Shown here in pieces: positions 52,868 through 60,918 of a stretch of 64,000 bases of DNA (positions within the stretch are counted from its first letter, which is position 1; every line of letters begins with the position of its first letter). The DNA is from Bin5 sp965200615 (GTDB taxonomy: Bacteria > Chloroflexota > Anaerolineae > Caldilineales > Caldilineaceae). The stretch lies in the NCBI GenBank assembly GCA_965200615.1, contig OZ241377.1:3472001-3536000 (forward strand). The letters are read 5' to 3'. A program made the position numbers and the translations under genes. The notes beneath the pieces are model-generated. The model worked only from the letters and a program-made list of their open reading frames with translations. It was not told the DNA's origin and did not search any database.

Positions 52868-52917
52868 GCGTAACGGTGTTGCGCAGGGACAGCGCCGTTG
52901 TCAACGAGGAGCGGAAG

Positions 52918-53736
52918 ATGATCGAAGAACCCCGTAATGTCGAGATACAGGAAGCCGACGAGACCCCAGGCGAGGCCGACTCCGCCAAAAAGGTCGTTCG
53001 CCTGAGCGTCGGCCAGGAATTAACCGGCAAAGTCAAGCAAGTTACTGATTTTGGCGCCTTTGTTGACATCGGCGCCGGCCGTGATGGATTGGTCCATATC
53101 TCCGAACTGTCGGTTGGTCGTGTGACCAACGTAAAGGAGATTGTGGAGGAGGGCCAGAGCGTCACAGTTTGGATCAAACGGCTGAACCGGGAGCGAAACC
53201 GCATCAGCCTGACCATGATCTCGCCCGACACCAGGACGATTCGAGACCTGCAAGAGGGCGAAGTCGTCGAAGGTGTTGTTACCAGAATGGTCCCCTATGG
53301 CGCCTTCATCAACATTGGAGTGGGCACCGACGCCCTTCTCCACGTGCGTGAGATGGGGAATAACTACGTCGAAAAGCCGGAAGATGTAGTTGAAATCGAT
53401 GAAAAGCTGGAAGTTCGCATCATGACCGTCAATCGCCGCCGCCGCCACATTGACGTCAGCATAAAGGGGTTGCGGGAAGAGCCCGAAGGCGATGAAGCTG
53501 AAGCAACCGATGGGGAATCCGCTTCAGAAGACGAATCAGATTCGCAGGTCGTTGACAAGTTTGAGAATATCGAGGTTCTCTCGCCAATGGAGTTGGCCTT
53601 CAAACGCGCCATGGAAGCCGGAGGTGAGGAGGTTACCCTGCCCAAGTCCTCGCGGCGCCGCAAGCGTCGTCAACACCGTGCCCGCTCAGAACAGGCGAAG
53701 ATCATTCAGCGCACTTTGGATACGATGCGCGAGTAG
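52918..53736 (+). CDS. Protein with two S1 RNA-binding domains
   Basis: 272 residues from ATG 52918, with GAGGAG 6 bases upstream. Two S1 (OB-fold) domains: the first about 29-101 (GKVKQVTDFGAFVDIGAGRD then GLVHISELS), the second about 110-185 (GVVTRMVPYGAFINIGVGTD then ALLHVREMG). The C-terminal part is acidic and then basic (SRRRKRRQHRARSEQAK), probably unstructured and RNA-binding. It resembles the shortened S1-like proteins of many Gram-positive-type bacteria and likely acts on mRNA or the ribosome. It has its own promoter and a good terminator, so it is monocistronic. Confidence 0.9.
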   Translation: MIEEPRNVEIQEADETPGEADSAKKVVRLSVGQELTGKVKQVTDFGAFVDIGAGRDGLVHISELSVGRVTNVKEIVEEGQSVTVWIKRLNRERNRISLTMISPDTRTIRDLQEGEVVEGVVTRMVPYGAFINIGVGTDALLHVREMGNNYVEKPEDVVEIDEKLEVRIMTVNRRRRHIDVSIKGLREEPEGDEAEATDGESASEDESDSQVVDKFENIEVLSPMELAFKRAMEAGGEEVTLPKSSRRRKRRQHRARSEQAKIIQRTLDTMRE

Positions 53737-53765
53737 AACACTGGCGCGGTTTTCACCTGAATTCG

Positions 53766-53797
53766 GCGGCGGAAGAATTAGACTTCCGTCGCTTTTT
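53766..53797 (+). terminator. Rho-independent terminator after the S1-domain gene
   Basis: A 10-bp stem (53766-53775 with 53783-53792, one G-U pair) with a 7-base loop is directly followed by five T at 53793-53797. It begins 30 bases after the stop codon. Confidence 0.85.
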
Positions 53798-53881
53798 GAT
53801 TGGCGCCTTCGCCTATTGGATCTGGCAAGCGATCAGGGTGGCTGACAGTCACACGAGGTCGCCCTCCAACATGTTTATCGT

Positions 53882-53901
53882 CCACCATTCTCAGATGGTG
53901 G
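53882..53901 (+). promoter_or_regulatory. Hairpin immediately before the SDR Shine-Dalgarno
   Basis: CCACCAT (53882-53888) and ATGGTGG (53895-53901) form a 7-bp stem with a 6-base loop. GGAGG at 53906-53910 follows after 4 bases. It could modulate ribosome access. Confidence 0.35.
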
Positions 53902-53914
53902 CGCCGGAGGCACA

Positions 53915-54664
53915 ATGAATATCCGTGGCTGTGTGGCATTGGTGACAGGAGGCGCGCATCGCGTGGGCAAAGCAATTGTCCTGGATCTTGCCCGCGCCGG
54001 CGCCGATGTAGTCATTCTCTACAACAGGTCAGGTAGTGCCGCGGCGGAGACTGCACATGAAGCAGAGGCTCTCGGCGCCCGCGCAACGACAGTGCAATGT
54101 GATGTTTCCGACCTGCACGCAGTGCAGAGAATGGCACAGAACGTTCGCGATCGTTTCGGCCGACTCAGCGTACTCGTCAATTCAGCCGACTGGTTCGCCC
54201 AGAATCCCTTTCCGACCGAAAACTATGAGACCTGGCGCCGGATTCTCGACGTTTCCGTTCATGGCAGTTTCTATGTCAGCAACGAATTGGCCCCCCTCCT
54301 TTTGGAGCAACCGGAAGCGGCAATCGTCAATATCGTAGATCTCTCAGTCTGGCATGCCTGGCCCAATTTCACCGGCCACGCAGTGGCAAAGTCCGCCCTT
54401 CTCGCACTGACTCGACAGATGGCGCTGGAACTGGCGCCCTCCGTGCGGGTTAACGCAGTGGCCCCGGGCCCTGTTCTGCCACCACCGCACTACACCGAAG
54501 AAAGGCTGCGCCGCCGCAGCAACCGTACACTGCTGAACCGTTGGGGAAAGGCCGAAGACGTCGCCCACGCCGTCAGATTCCTGGTCGAGTCCAACTATAC
54601 GACCGGTGAAGTAGTGCGAGTCGATGGCGGAGAACTGATCGCGAAGCGGTCCCCCTCAGCCTGA
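53915..54664 (+). CDS. Short-chain dehydrogenase/reductase (pteridine-reductase-like) with Tyr to His change
   Basis: 249 residues; GGAGG lies 4 bases upstream. The NADP motif is LVTGGAHRVGKAIV (TGxxxRxGxxI). The usual NNAG reads VNSADW. In the active site the PTR1/FolM-type Asp is Asp142 (NIVDLSVW) and Lys159 is present, but the catalytic Tyr, four residues before Lys, is His155 (TGHAVAKSALLALTR). The rest of the fold and C-terminus (YTTGEVVRVDGGE) are normal. The protein may be a weak reductase or a binding protein. It stands alone after a terminator. Confidence 0.88.
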   Translation: MNIRGCVALVTGGAHRVGKAIVLDLARAGADVVILYNRSGSAAAETAHEAEALGARATTVQCDVSDLHAVQRMAQNVRDRFGRLSVLVNSADWFAQNPFPTENYETWRRILDVSVHGSFYVSNELAPLLLEQPEAAIVNIVDLSVWHAWPNFTGHAVAKSALLALTRQMALELAPSVRVNAVAPGPVLPPPHYTEERLRRRSNRTLLNRWGKAEDVAHAVRFLVESNYTTGEVVRVDGGELIAKRSPSA

Positions 54665-54800
54665 AGCCGGGCATCGCTCGGAATGTGCAAAAGACCTTAC
54701 AGCCGTCATGCGGAAGTCTTGCGCAGAAGAAGCAACTTCAAGCTTTCCAATCCGTATAGTCTGACATGAGCCCGATTCAAACTCAGGCAGGAGCCGGATA

Positions 54801-55142
54801 ATGGAGCTGTTGACAATTTGGATCGTTACGACGCTGAGTCTCCTGGTCATATCCCGTATTGGATTGTTCGGCGTCGACATCGAAGACTTCGGAACGGCGC
54901 TTGTGGTTGCCGTCGTACTGGGCCTGTTGAACGCTATCCTCGGTCCCATCCTTCGTTTCCTTTCCTTCCCCCTGCTTCTATTGACTTTTGGACTCTTCAG
55001 CGTCTTTATCAACGCCGCCGTCTTCTGGCTTACGGCGAACCTGGTAAGCGGTTTTGAACTGCGCCGCGGCTGCTTCAGCGCGCTGATCGGTCCGATCGCG
55101 TTGGCAGCCCTGAACTCTTTCATCATGGCGGTCCTCCCCTGA
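54801..55142 (+). CDS. Phage holin superfamily IV-like membrane protein
   Basis: 113 residues with four predicted helices: about 3-22, 31-52, 56-82 and 92-112. LLNAILGPILRFLSFPLLLL and TFGLFSVFINAAVFWLTANL are typical of the Mycobacterial 4-TM holin (phage_holin_4_2) family. These proteins are widespread in bacterial genomes without phage, and the function in such settings is unknown. The ATG at 54801 is preceded by GGAGCCGGATA. No lysis or phage genes are near, so a prophage is not indicated. Confidence 0.82.
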   Translation: MELLTIWIVTTLSLLVISRIGLFGVDIEDFGTALVVAVVLGLLNAILGPILRFLSFPLLLLTFGLFSVFINAAVFWLTANLVSGFELRRGCFSALIGPIALAALNSFIMAVLP

Positions 55143-55400
55143 TCGATTTTCGCCATTGGGAATTCGGCAAACTTGTGCGACTGCGGGCCCCACGCTTCAC
55201 AACCTCCAGATCGTCTTACAAATGAATAGCCCAGCCTGCCATCTCGGCCCCGCATGCGCCGGAGGAGGTTGCGATTACTTGCCAGATTCGCCGGTTTTTG
55301 GTAACGTGCTCTGGTGCCTTAACCAATGAGAAACTGCGAAAGTGACGGAGTGGCGCCAGCCCAAAAATGGGCGCGGCCTGCGGACCGGAAAGGAGCTCCG

Positions 55401-56306
55401 GTGGACCTTCTGACAGACTTCTCAACCGCCTTGCGGACGGATAGCGACCGTCCGGAGAAACTGGCTCTGTTGCTGGGCAAACTCATCGATCCCGGGCTGG
55501 ATGTAAACAGCTACATCAGACGCCTGGATGAGCTGGCCGACCAGGTCGAACAAAGTATGCCCGTCGGGGCGCTCGGCCGCGCCAGGGCCGAGGCTTTGAT
55601 CGCCGTGCTGCACGGCGAATACGACTTTCTCGGCAATGTCGAAAACTACTACGACCCGTCCAACAGCTTCCTTCACCGCGTGCTCGACGCCCGCCTCGGA
55701 CTCCCCATCACGCTTAGCCTCCTTTACACCGCCGTAGGGCGCCGCCTGGGTATGAACCTGCGGGGTTTGGGTCTGCCCGGGCACTTCATGTTGGAATACA
55801 GCGACATGAACGGAGTGTGGATTCTCGATCCCTTTCATGGCAAGGTCGTTGGCAGCGAGGAGCTCTCCTACTACCTCACGCAGATCTTCCAGCAGCCGAT
55901 TCGCATCTCCGTCTCCCTGGAGCAGTACCGCACAGACACCAACGCATGGATACAACGCGTTCTGAATAACCTGCGCTCCGTGTATATCTCCCAGCACCGT
56001 CTGGCCGATGCCCTGAAAGTGCTTAACTATATGGTGATCGTGGACCCGGAGGAGGCGAACCTCTGGCGAGATCGGGGAATGCTCCACTCTGGGCTGGAAA
56101 ACATGCTGTTGGCTGAGAGCGATCTGCGGCGCTATTTCCTGCTGCGTAACCGCCTGCATCTGTTCACAGGCGAAGCCGAAATGGTGTTCAGCGGCGTTGC
56201 CTTCGGAGGTTGGATGCCCGAAGCGGAGCAGGAGCCCACCAAGGAGGACCAGCGCGTGCTATTCGTGCTGAAGCGGATTCGAGATGAAATCAGAAGGTTG
56301 AACTGA
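55401..56306 (+). CDS. SirB1-like transglutaminase-fold protein with TPR tail
   Basis: 301 residues from GTG 55401, chosen because AAGGAG lies 6 bases upstream. An ATG at 55326 has no SD and adds low-complexity residues. The core has ENYYDPSNSFLHRVLDARLG, LPITLSLLYTAVGRRLGM and LGLPGHFMLEYS, characteristic of SirB1/transglutaminase-like proteins. The catalytic Cys of active transglutaminases is not present at the equivalent SLLY site. The C-terminal third (215-260) is TPR-like. Function is unknown; relatives are found near translation or methyltransferase genes. It is 7 bases upstream of plsC. Confidence 0.88.
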   Translation: MDLLTDFSTALRTDSDRPEKLALLLGKLIDPGLDVNSYIRRLDELADQVEQSMPVGALGRARAEALIAVLHGEYDFLGNVENYYDPSNSFLHRVLDARLGLPITLSLLYTAVGRRLGMNLRGLGLPGHFMLEYSDMNGVWILDPFHGKVVGSEELSYYLTQIFQQPIRISVSLEQYRTDTNAWIQRVLNNLRSVYISQHRLADALKVLNYMVIVDPEEANLWRDRGMLHSGLENMLLAESDLRRYFLLRNRLHLFTGEAEMVFSGVAFGGWMPEAEQEPTKEDQRVLFVLKRIRDEIRRLN

Positions 56307-56313
56307 AGCGAAC

Positions 56314-57027
56314 ATGAGGATCCCGTCTGATGCCTCCCGTCTCTGGAAATTCTGTTATGTGGCGCTTACCCTCCTGCGCCCTCTGTTCTGCGCTCTGAAA
56401 GTGGAGGGCGTGGAAAACGTGCCCCGGAAAGGCGGCGTCGTTCTGGCCTGCAATCATCCCGGCGGCATGGACAGTTTTGTTCTGGGCTTCGCTTCCCCGC
56501 GCCAAGTCTACTATATGGCAAAAAGGGAGCTCTTTAACGTCCATCCCGTGATGACCTTTCTTCTGTACCGCATAGGCGCATTTCCCATCAACCGGGGCGC
56601 ACGCGACACCGAGGCGATCGAGTACAGCGTGGAGCTCCTGAAACAGGGGCGTGTCTTGGGTATGTTTCCTGAGGGGACGCGTAACCGCGGCAAACCCATG
56701 CGGCGGGGAAAAAGCGGAGCAGTGCGAATCGCCATCGATGCCGGTGTGCCTGTGGTGCCCGTGGCAGTGCTGGAGATTCCCCACCTGCACAAAAACTGGC
56801 TCAATCCCTTCAAACGTACGCAACTCTCCGTTCAATTCGGACAGCCCATGCTCTTCCCCGCGGGTACGATGGAAAACGTGCAGGAGTATACAACTGAAAT
56901 CATGCTGGAAGTTGCGCGCATGATGCCGCCTGAATTGCGCGGCCACTATGGAGAAGCCCTGGCCTCGTCCCGTACCCCAGTAGCAGAGCCAACCGGTTCA
57001 GCCGCCAGCGATATCGCGACCGGCTGA
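56314..57027 (+). CDS. plsC: 1-acyl-sn-glycerol-3-phosphate acyltransferase (PlsC family)
   Basis: 237 residues. The catalytic HX4D is in ACNHPGGMDSFV. The second motif is FPEGTRNRGKPMRRGKSGAV, the glycerol-phosphate-binding block, and a third VPVVPVAVLEIP. It transfers an acyl group to lysophosphatidic acid at the inner membrane face. HPGGMD replaces the common HxSxxD. The gene starts 7 bases after the SirB1-like gene and is cotranscribed. An N-terminal hydrophobic stretch around 8-25 would anchor it at the membrane. Confidence 0.92.
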   Translation: MRIPSDASRLWKFCYVALTLLRPLFCALKVEGVENVPRKGGVVLACNHPGGMDSFVLGFASPRQVYYMAKRELFNVHPVMTFLLYRIGAFPINRGARDTEAIEYSVELLKQGRVLGMFPEGTRNRGKPMRRGKSGAVRIAIDAGVPVVPVAVLEIPHLHKNWLNPFKRTQLSVQFGQPMLFPAGTMENVQEYTTEIMLEVARMMPPELRGHYGEALASSRTPVAEPTGSAASDIATG

Positions 57028-57080
57028 CTGAAGCCACTCTTCACTCTGTCTGGATCTGCCGCGTAGGAATTCACCTCTTC

Positions 57081-58145
57081 CTAAGCCAGAGTCGCCATCA
57101 CACCTTCCAGGGCTTCACGGCTTGGCCGCAGCTTTTCGTCCGGCAGCTGCGTTAGAGGCGTTTCGGTAAGGTTCAGAAGCTCTGTTAGGGTCGGTTCTTC
57201 TTCGTTGATATACAGTAGACCGGTGATCAGCTTCTGCTCGTCCAACGAGCGCTGGATGACATTGTAGGCGGCAGCGCGGTCCTTCGGATCGTGGTCCGGA
57301 TCGATCTTCTTCAGGACAATGCTGCCCCCATCATGCAACTCAACTTCGACTTCGTCCTCGTAGTCTTCAATTTCAATCTCTTCAAACTCCGGCACAAAGT
57401 TCAGATCGTGTAGCCGGATCTCATTGGCCCGTCCGAATCCGTAACTCTTCGTGGAGGTATCGTGGTTGTTAAAGGTTACGCAGGGGCTGATGATATCCAG
57501 TACCGCGATGCCTCGGTGATTTATCGCAGCTTTAAGCAGCGCCTCCAATTGCTTGGGATCACCGGCAAAACTGCGGGCGACGAACGTCGCGTTGGCGGTC
57601 AACGCTTCCATGCAGATGTCCAGCGGAGGCAAGTCGTTTACCCCCTGGTACTTGAGAAACTGGCCCTCATCGGCGGTCGCGCTGAACTGGCCCTTGGTAA
57701 GGCCGTAAACTCCGTTGTTCTCGACGATATAAATGAGCGGCAGGTTGCGCCTCACCGCGTGCTTGAACTGGCCGATGCCTATTGAGGCAGTGTCGCCGTC
57801 TCCGCTGACCCCGATCACTTCCAACGAGGAGTTAGCGATAATCGCTCCGGTCGCCACCGAAGGCATGCGCCCATGCAGGCTGTTGAAGCCGTGGCTCCAG
57901 CCAAGATAGTAGGCCGGCGTCTTGCTGCTGCATCCGATCCCACTGAGTTTCACGACCTGCGTCTGGTCCAGACCCATCTCCCAGGCCGCATTGACAATCC
58001 GCTGGCTGATACTGTCGTGCCCGCAGCCCTTGCACAAGGTCGACGGTCGGCCGCGATAGGAGGTCTTTTCCAGGCCGATGCGATTGGTCTTTGCGGGACG
58101 TGCGGCGCGTCTCGCCGCCGCGGCTCCTTTGGTCCTGGTGCTCAT
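57081..58145 (-). CDS. korB: 2-oxoacid:ferredoxin oxidoreductase, beta subunit
   Basis: 354 residues. The TPP-binding motif is VIGVSGDGDTASIGIGQFKH followed by YIVENNGVYGLTKGQFSAT. Cluster-binding cysteines are in TLCKGCGHD, GIGCSSKTP and SPCVTFNN. The first 30 residues are a basic extension. With the alpha subunit it decarboxylates a 2-oxo acid (2-oxoglutarate or pyruvate-like) and reduces ferredoxin, forming an acyl-CoA. It has no ferredoxin domain, so an external ferredoxin is the electron acceptor. Its ATG overlaps the TGA of korA (ATGA). It converges with plsC. Confidence 0.93.
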   Translation of the reverse strand: MSTRTKGAAAARRAARPAKTNRIGLEKTSYRGRPSTLCKGCGHDSISQRIVNAAWEMGLDQTQVVKLSGIGCSSKTPAYYLGWSHGFNSLHGRMPSVATGAIIANSSLEVIGVSGDGDTASIGIGQFKHAVRRNLPLIYIVENNGVYGLTKGQFSATADEGQFLKYQGVNDLPPLDICMEALTANATFVARSFAGDPKQLEALLKAAINHRGIAVLDIISPCVTFNNHDTSTKSYGFGRANEIRLHDLNFVPEFEEIEIEDYEDEVEVELHDGGSIVLKKIDPDHDPKDRAAAYNVIQRSLDEQKLITGLLYINEEEPTLTELLNLTETPLTQLPDEKLRPSREALEGVMATLA

Positions 58146-59986
58146 ATCAGTTCCTCCTCCAATGCCTGTTGCGCCTGCTCGGCAATATAGCGGGCGCTCA
58201 GGGGAAGTCCGTCACATTTTGCCATCGATATCAGCTTCAAGGCTTGCGCCGGTTCTTCGGTAGTGAGAATCGAGTGGAGCTGGCCGTCACTGTTCGCCTC
58301 AACGACAAACACTGTCGCATTCCTTTCGATAAACGAGCGAACGCTATCGTTGATTGGCAGAGCCCGCAGGCGCAGGTAGTTGGTAGGCAAGCCGGTAGCC
58401 GCAAGACGCGCACGCGCCTCTTCGACGCCGTCGTGGTTGCTGCCCAAACTGATGATCCCTATGTCCGCCCCGTCAACCTCATCCAGGATGGGACCCGGCG
58501 CCAACTGCCGTGCCGTCTCGAACTTCCTCTTCAGCCTCTCCAGATTCTGCTCCCAGTCATCGGGCCGCTCGCTGTAATAGCCGTACTCGTTGTGACCCGT
58601 GCCGCGCGTGAAGTACGCGGCCATGTTGTGTCTTGTGCCCGGCAGCGTACGATAGGCAACACCGTCACCATCGACATCCATGTAGCGCGCCCAAGAGCCT
58701 TGCCGCTCCTCCAGGTCCTCTGCGCTCAGGACCTTGCCCCGCTTGAAGGGGGCGTCCGAATACTCAAACGGCTCCGAAATATGCATGTTCATCCCCAGAT
58801 CGAGGTCGCTCAGAACGAACACGAGAGTCTGCAGTTCCTCCGCCAGATCAAAGGCGATGCGGCCGAATTCGAAGCACTCGGCCGGATTCGCGGGGAAGAG
58901 AACTACATGTCTCGTGTCCCCGTGCCCCAGATAATAGGCCGCATGAATGTCTCCTTGGGATGTGCGAGTCGGCAGCCCTGTGCTCGGCCCCATCCTCTGA
59001 ATGTCCCAGATTACCGCCGGCACCTCGGCGAAGTAGGCCAGCCCGGCAAATTCAGACATCAGGCTGATCCCGGGTCCGCTCGTACAGGTCATCGCCCTCG
59101 CGCCCGTCCAGCCTGCGCCCACAACCATTCCGATCGCCGCCAGCTCATCCTCAGCCTGAACTACGGCAACGGTCGCCTTGCCCGTTTCGGGATCCGTGCG
59201 CAAGGCGGGCGCGTACTTTTCGATCGACTCGGCCAAGCTGGAGGATGGCGTGATGGGGTACCAGGAGGCAAGCGAAAGGCCGCCGGCCAGAGCGCCCAAG
59301 GCGCCGGCCGTATTGCCGTCCACCAGGATCTTGCCTTCGTTGAATCCTGTCATGCGTTCAACCCGATAACCTTCGTGCTGCACGACATGACCGCTGGCCC
59401 AGTCGATTGCACGTTCGACCATCTCCATGTTGAGCCCCGCAGCCTTCTCCTTGCCCTCGAAATGGTGCAGCAGCGCTGCCTCAATCTCTTCCGGCTCGAT
59501 GCCCAGCAACTCTGCCAGCACGCCAACATAGACCATGTTGGCTACATAGTCCCGCAGAGCATGGGGCAAGCCCGCTTCTTTCACGAGGTCCTTCACCGGC
59601 ATCCCGTAATACGTAACGTCCTTGCGGCTGTTGGCTACTGGCAACGAATCGTCATAGATGACGATGCTGCCGGGTACCGCCCTTTCCATATCCTCTGCTA
59701 CGGTCCGGCCATTCATACAGACCTGGATGTCCGTCATCTCCCTGCGCGCCAGAAAGCCGTCCTTGCTCAGGCGAATGATGTACCAGGTGGGCAGACCCTG
59801 AATGTTGCTGGGAAATAGGTTCTTGCCGTTTATCGGAATCCCCATCTTGAAAAGAGCGCGTAGCAGGACACCGTTGCTCGTCTGGCTGCCGGAGCCGTTC
59901 GCCGTCGCCACGTTGATGGCGAAGTCATTGACCGCTGCCGGCGCGTCTGGTTTTACAACTGGCGCCTCCCGAACTGCAACACTCAT
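58142..59986 (-). CDS. korA: 2-oxoacid:ferredoxin oxidoreductase, alpha subunit with fused gamma domain
   Basis: 614 residues. The gamma domain comes first (NGSGSQTSNGVLLRALFKMG, MTDIQVCMNGRTVAEDMERA). Pyrophosphate-binding alpha parts follow: YPITPSSSLAESIEKYAP, GMVVGAGWTGARAMTCTSGP and SLMSEFAGLAYFAEVPAVIW. This gamma-alpha fusion is typical of many aerobic and facultative lineages. It forms a heterodimer with KorB. ATG overlaps the TGA of the GntR regulator (ATGA). The three genes form a translationally coupled operon driven by the promoter at 60806-60834. Confidence 0.94.
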   Translation of the reverse strand: MSVAVREAPVVKPDAPAAVNDFAINVATANGSGSQTSNGVLLRALFKMGIPINGKNLFPSNIQGLPTWYIIRLSKDGFLARREMTDIQVCMNGRTVAEDMERAVPGSIVIYDDSLPVANSRKDVTYYGMPVKDLVKEAGLPHALRDYVANMVYVGVLAELLGIEPEEIEAALLHHFEGKEKAAGLNMEMVERAIDWASGHVVQHEGYRVERMTGFNEGKILVDGNTAGALGALAGGLSLASWYPITPSSSLAESIEKYAPALRTDPETGKATVAVVQAEDELAAIGMVVGAGWTGARAMTCTSGPGISLMSEFAGLAYFAEVPAVIWDIQRMGPSTGLPTRTSQGDIHAAYYLGHGDTRHVVLFPANPAECFEFGRIAFDLAEELQTLVFVLSDLDLGMNMHISEPFEYSDAPFKRGKVLSAEDLEERQGSWARYMDVDGDGVAYRTLPGTRHNMAAYFTRGTGHNEYGYYSERPDDWEQNLERLKRKFETARQLAPGPILDEVDGADIGIISLGSNHDGVEEARARLAATGLPTNYLRLRALPINDSVRSFIERNATVFVVEANSDGQLHSILTTEEPAQALKLISMAKCDGLPLSARYIAEQAQQALEEELI

Positions 59987-60714
59987 GCTCGACTCCTTAC
60001 CTTGCTGTTCCCATCTGCGAAAGTTTCCTGTCGTGTACTGTTGCGTGGAACGCCCCTTGTTCGCAGTAACAAGAGGTGCTCCTCATGCAATGCCTTGGCT
60101 CGGTCGACCTCGTCACCTGCGATGGCCTCCGCAATCCCTTCATGATAGCCCCAGACCTCGGTCAAGTAGCCGTAATCTGCGTACAGATTCAGTTCGACTG
60201 CCTCGTATGCGTCCCAATAGGCCTCCAACAGTCCGGTGGCAAACAGGTTGTCAAGCCTCCGGAAGATCGTCATGTGGAAGGCCCGGTGCTCCTGATGAGG
60301 AATCTGAATGTGGCTCTGCTGCAGCTTGTGCCAGGCGAGCGAAACGTACCGCTTCAGATCCTGCTTGTCCTCATCGGTGAGGGCACGAACCGCCGGTCGC
60401 CAGAACGCGCTCTCAATGCCATTGCGCAGCTCACTGAACTCGCGGAAGAGCCGCTCGTTCGTAGCAAGCCCAAACATGAGGCTGGCGCGCGCCGCGGGCG
60501 TGAAACTGTAGCTGTTGCATTCGATGCCCCGCCGGGGACGGGCCGCCACCAGCCCGAGAACGCGCGCGGCCTCCAGCTGCTCCCGCAACTTGCCGATACT
60601 GACGCCCAATTCAGCGCTGAGGTCGTTCAGAGAAGGCAGCCTGGCGCCGGGAACGAATCCGTTGTTCACGATATAGTCCAGGAGTTCCGAGTCGCTGTGA
60701 AGTTGCTTGATCAT
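59983..60714 (-). CDS. GntR/FadR-type transcriptional regulator
   Basis: 243 residues. The N-terminal winged helix has FVPGARLPSLNDLSAELGVS followed by IGKLREQLEAARVLGLV. The C-terminal all-helical FCD domain contains HRAFHMTIFRRLDN and GYHEGIAEAIAGDEVDRAKALHEEH, with the His residues that usually hold a metal or acid ligand. It should sense an organic acid and control the kor genes that follow by ATGA overlap. Four 9-base direct repeats just downstream of its promoter are a good candidate for its operator, giving autoregulation of the whole operon. Confidence 0.92.
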   Translation of the reverse strand: MIKQLHSDSELLDYIVNNGFVPGARLPSLNDLSAELGVSIGKLREQLEAARVLGLVAARPRRGIECNSYSFTPAARASLMFGLATNERLFREFSELRNGIESAFWRPAVRALTDEDKQDLKRYVSLAWHKLQQSHIQIPHQEHRAFHMTIFRRLDNLFATGLLEAYWDAYEAVELNLYADYGYLTEVWGYHEGIAEAIAGDEVDRAKALHEEHLLLLRTRGVPRNSTRQETFADGNSKVRSRA

Positions 60715-60765
60715 TGTTCGCCCTGGTCAACCTGCAAAAACCGCCGGAATCGACTGAATCATCAG

Positions 60766-60801
60766 ATTAATAGAATCAATAGCATCAATACTATCAAACA
60801 G
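60766..60801. repeat. Four 9-bp direct repeats (consensus ATCAATAnn) in the GntR-kor leader
   Basis: Units are ATTAATAGA, ATCAATAGC, ATCAATACT and ATCAAACAG at 60766-60774, 60775-60783, 60784-60792 and 60793-60801. The first seven bases agree at most positions. They start right at the expected transcription start and extend into the leader, a position suited to repression. A 9-bp period is short of one helical turn. Confidence 0.7.
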
Positions 60802-60805
60802 AATA

Positions 60806-60834
60806 ATCGTACTTGATCATGGCCGGATTGTCAA
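60806..60834 (-). promoter_or_regulatory. Sigma70-type promoter of the GntR-korA-korB operon
   Basis: On the minus strand TTGACA (60834-60829) is a perfect -35; a 17-base spacer leads to TACGAT (60811-60806), a 4/6 -10. The regulator gene begins about 92 bases downstream. The rest of the gap 60715-60918 shows no coding sequence. Confidence 0.6.
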
Positions 60835-60918
60835 TAAGAGAATTGGGCAAATCGAGATATGCGGGCCGGAGCTGCAATTCTGCGCATGTAAGAGGTGGAC
60901 GCAGATTGTACCGGGACC

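Noticed and set aside
54801..55142. Holin-like protein as evidence for a prophage
   Set aside because: No lysin, structural or integrase genes are nearby; this holin family is widespread in non-phage settings.
58091..59818. 575-codon open frame on the plus strand opposite korA
   Set aside because: It is the antisense of korA. The korA frame carries all family motifs and couples to its neighbours; the opposite frame is an artefact of high GC with few stops.
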